A stretch of DNA of 64,000 nucleotides, from assembly GCA_977006965.1 (NCBI GenBank), contig OZ345363.1:1922001-1986000 (forward strand), read 5' to 3'. Every line of letters starts with the position of its first letter. The first letter of the stretch is position 1. The notes beneath the pieces were generated by a model. The model was not told the DNA's origin. It searched no databases and saw nothing but the letters and a program-made list of their open reading frames with translations. The stretch is from Phymatolithon calcareum (taxonomy: Eukaryota; Rhodophyta; Florideophyceae; Hapalidiales). Positions 62,901 through 64,000 of the stretch are shown in pieces. The position numbers and the translations under genes are program-made.

Positions 62901-63048
62901 AATGAAAGCGAAGGATTGTAGCGCAACGAAAAGTCTCTCAGATGCAATGGATGGATGGAGTTCTGTTTTATTGAAGCTCCCTTAGTCAATTGTCATTGCA
63001 CCTGAGAGACTTTTCGTTGCGCTACAATCCTTCGCTTACGTTTTCATT
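62901..63048. repeat. long hairpin, 42-bp near-perfect arms
   Basis: Left arm GCGAAGGATTGTAGCGCAAC... (62908-62949) pairs with the right arm at 62994-63035 with one mismatch, and AATGAAA/TTTCATT extends both past a 6-nt bulge. The 44-nt loop includes AATAAAACAGAACTCCATCC on the minus strand, resembling a retroelement 3' end. Confidence 0.88.
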
Positions 63049-63409
63049 GAAGAAGTACTGACGGACGGGCCATCTTGAGAATTTATCAAATTCGCGGCAT
63101 AGAGCCAGTCAAATACGTCCTCATGTTCAGTCATCATTTTATGGATTGGGCACGAGGACGCGGTATAGGTTGGTCTGGCTGATACCAGGCGCAGAGTGAT
63201 TTGAAAAGTTTGGCTACAATTGAACGCGAAGCCAGAGAGGGGAGCTAGTAATGGTCCTTGAGAACATGACGGACCACTGGCCACGCCCGCTCAGGTCGAG
63301 ACCAGCGGCACAGCACAGCGTCGCACCGAGGGTAATTCAGCCTGACAGTAATTTAGCCGAACAATTAGAGGTCGCCCTTACGAGGTATCCCAATAACAGG
63401 TATGATACA

Positions 63410-63740
63410 TGCAGCTAGAATCCCTCCAGTATGGTAGGTTGCGAATTGCTCCGTCCGCAAGATGGTTCGTTGGCCATTTTCCGAGAAACCCACCAAAGTT
63501 AACTGAAGAAATTGGCAGTCATGGAGCATGGGCAGTTGGAGCACTCAACAGAATCCTGAAGAAGCCTACATGGACCCCGGCAGAAGAGATTGACGTGGCT
63601 AGAGCCATCGACGTGATTCTATGTTATTCCGATTAAGGTAGCTGAAAATATTCAATGCTAGTAGAATATGCTTGGAAATGTGCCGGCTTTTCTCCAGTTG
63701 GAACACATGGTGCCTTCTCAATAAATCCGTTTAGTCGGTC
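63410..63740 (+). mobile_element. LINE-B 3' fragment
   Basis: ORF 63409-63636 (75 aa) has ARWFVGHFPRNPPKLTEEIG, GAWAVGALNRILKKP and DVARAIDVIL, matching 51235-51415 of the other LINE-B copy but without its lesions. The 3' UTR shares CACATGGTGCCTTCTCAATA then AATCC. 5'-truncated. Confidence 0.78.
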
Positions 63741-64000
63741 AAGTGGGTTCCAGATGTTTTCAGATAGCAAAAACTCGAACTACGATTGCACAAGAGTTTT
63801 TAGCTAGTCCAAAGCGAAAAGTTTGCAAACTGGTTGAAAAGAAATTCCACTTTCGAAAACTAGAAATCGTTATGAGAAAAAATGTCCCATAGATGTACAC
63901 AGCAGCCACTATGACCTGTGAATATTTAGGACCTGAAACTAGGGACTATTCGAGACTGGTATGACGGACGCAAAGTCCTTATTCTTAAGAAGGTCCGTCC

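Larger units (their letters stand above)
62794..64000. other. right flank, hairpin and a LINE-B end
   Basis: No host gene is supported. The minus ORF 63036-63284 starts inside the hairpin and has no recognisable content. Confidence 0.5.

Overview
The window is nuclear DNA from a plastid-bearing eukaryote, most likely a red alga of the florideophyte type. That placement is inference. It rests on an MEP-pathway gene (dxr), a LETM1-like protein of the organelle type, host genes with few introns in small islands, and a short-LTR copia element like those known from red algae. There are no operons, Shine-Dalgarno sites or phage genes.

Left end (1-4453): an ordinary host gene island. It holds dxr (minus strand, running off the left edge, with two micro-exons), a divergent LETM1-like gene and a convergent OTU-domain protease. 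A C2H2 zinc-finger gene (10861-11649) and a possible small membrane protein (14306-14761) are the next plausible host genes. Two gene families have several copies here. One encodes secreted Cys/Arg-rich proteins: intact at 18656-19567 and 20646-21401, interrupted by TGA at 47053-47754 and 57227-57928. The other encodes a multi-pass membrane glycoprotein: intact at 28979-30244, broken by a 50-bp palindrome at 23140-24428.

Nearly everything else is mobile DNA, much of it nested. It includes a TRIM-like element (5151-6584), a solo gypsy LTR (8127-9042) and a tRNA-derived SINE with target-site duplications (21970-22260; relatives at 6982 and 53062). A 38-bp-TIR DNA transposon lies at 27123-28717. 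A Crypton-type tyrosine recombinase (32043-42622) is split by a young 8.7-kb chromovirus (33355-42086). A TIR element with a piggyBac-like fragment lies at 43071-44741, a pogo-type MITE at 45506-45903, and a degraded copia element at 57992-62793. At least four non-LTR retrotransposon lineages (called LINE-A to LINE-D here), plus a short retroposon (E), have inserted into one another between 46.7 and 57.2 kb.

Best candidates for something new: a predicted -1 frameshift signal between gag and pol of the chromovirus (slippery GGGAAAA, 6-nt spacer, 7-bp GC stem); the secreted Cys/Arg-rich family; the SINE family; the 27-kb TIR transposon; a Crypton in this lineage; and several long near-perfect palindromes, one of which broke a gene. 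All names come from reading motifs; no database search was run.
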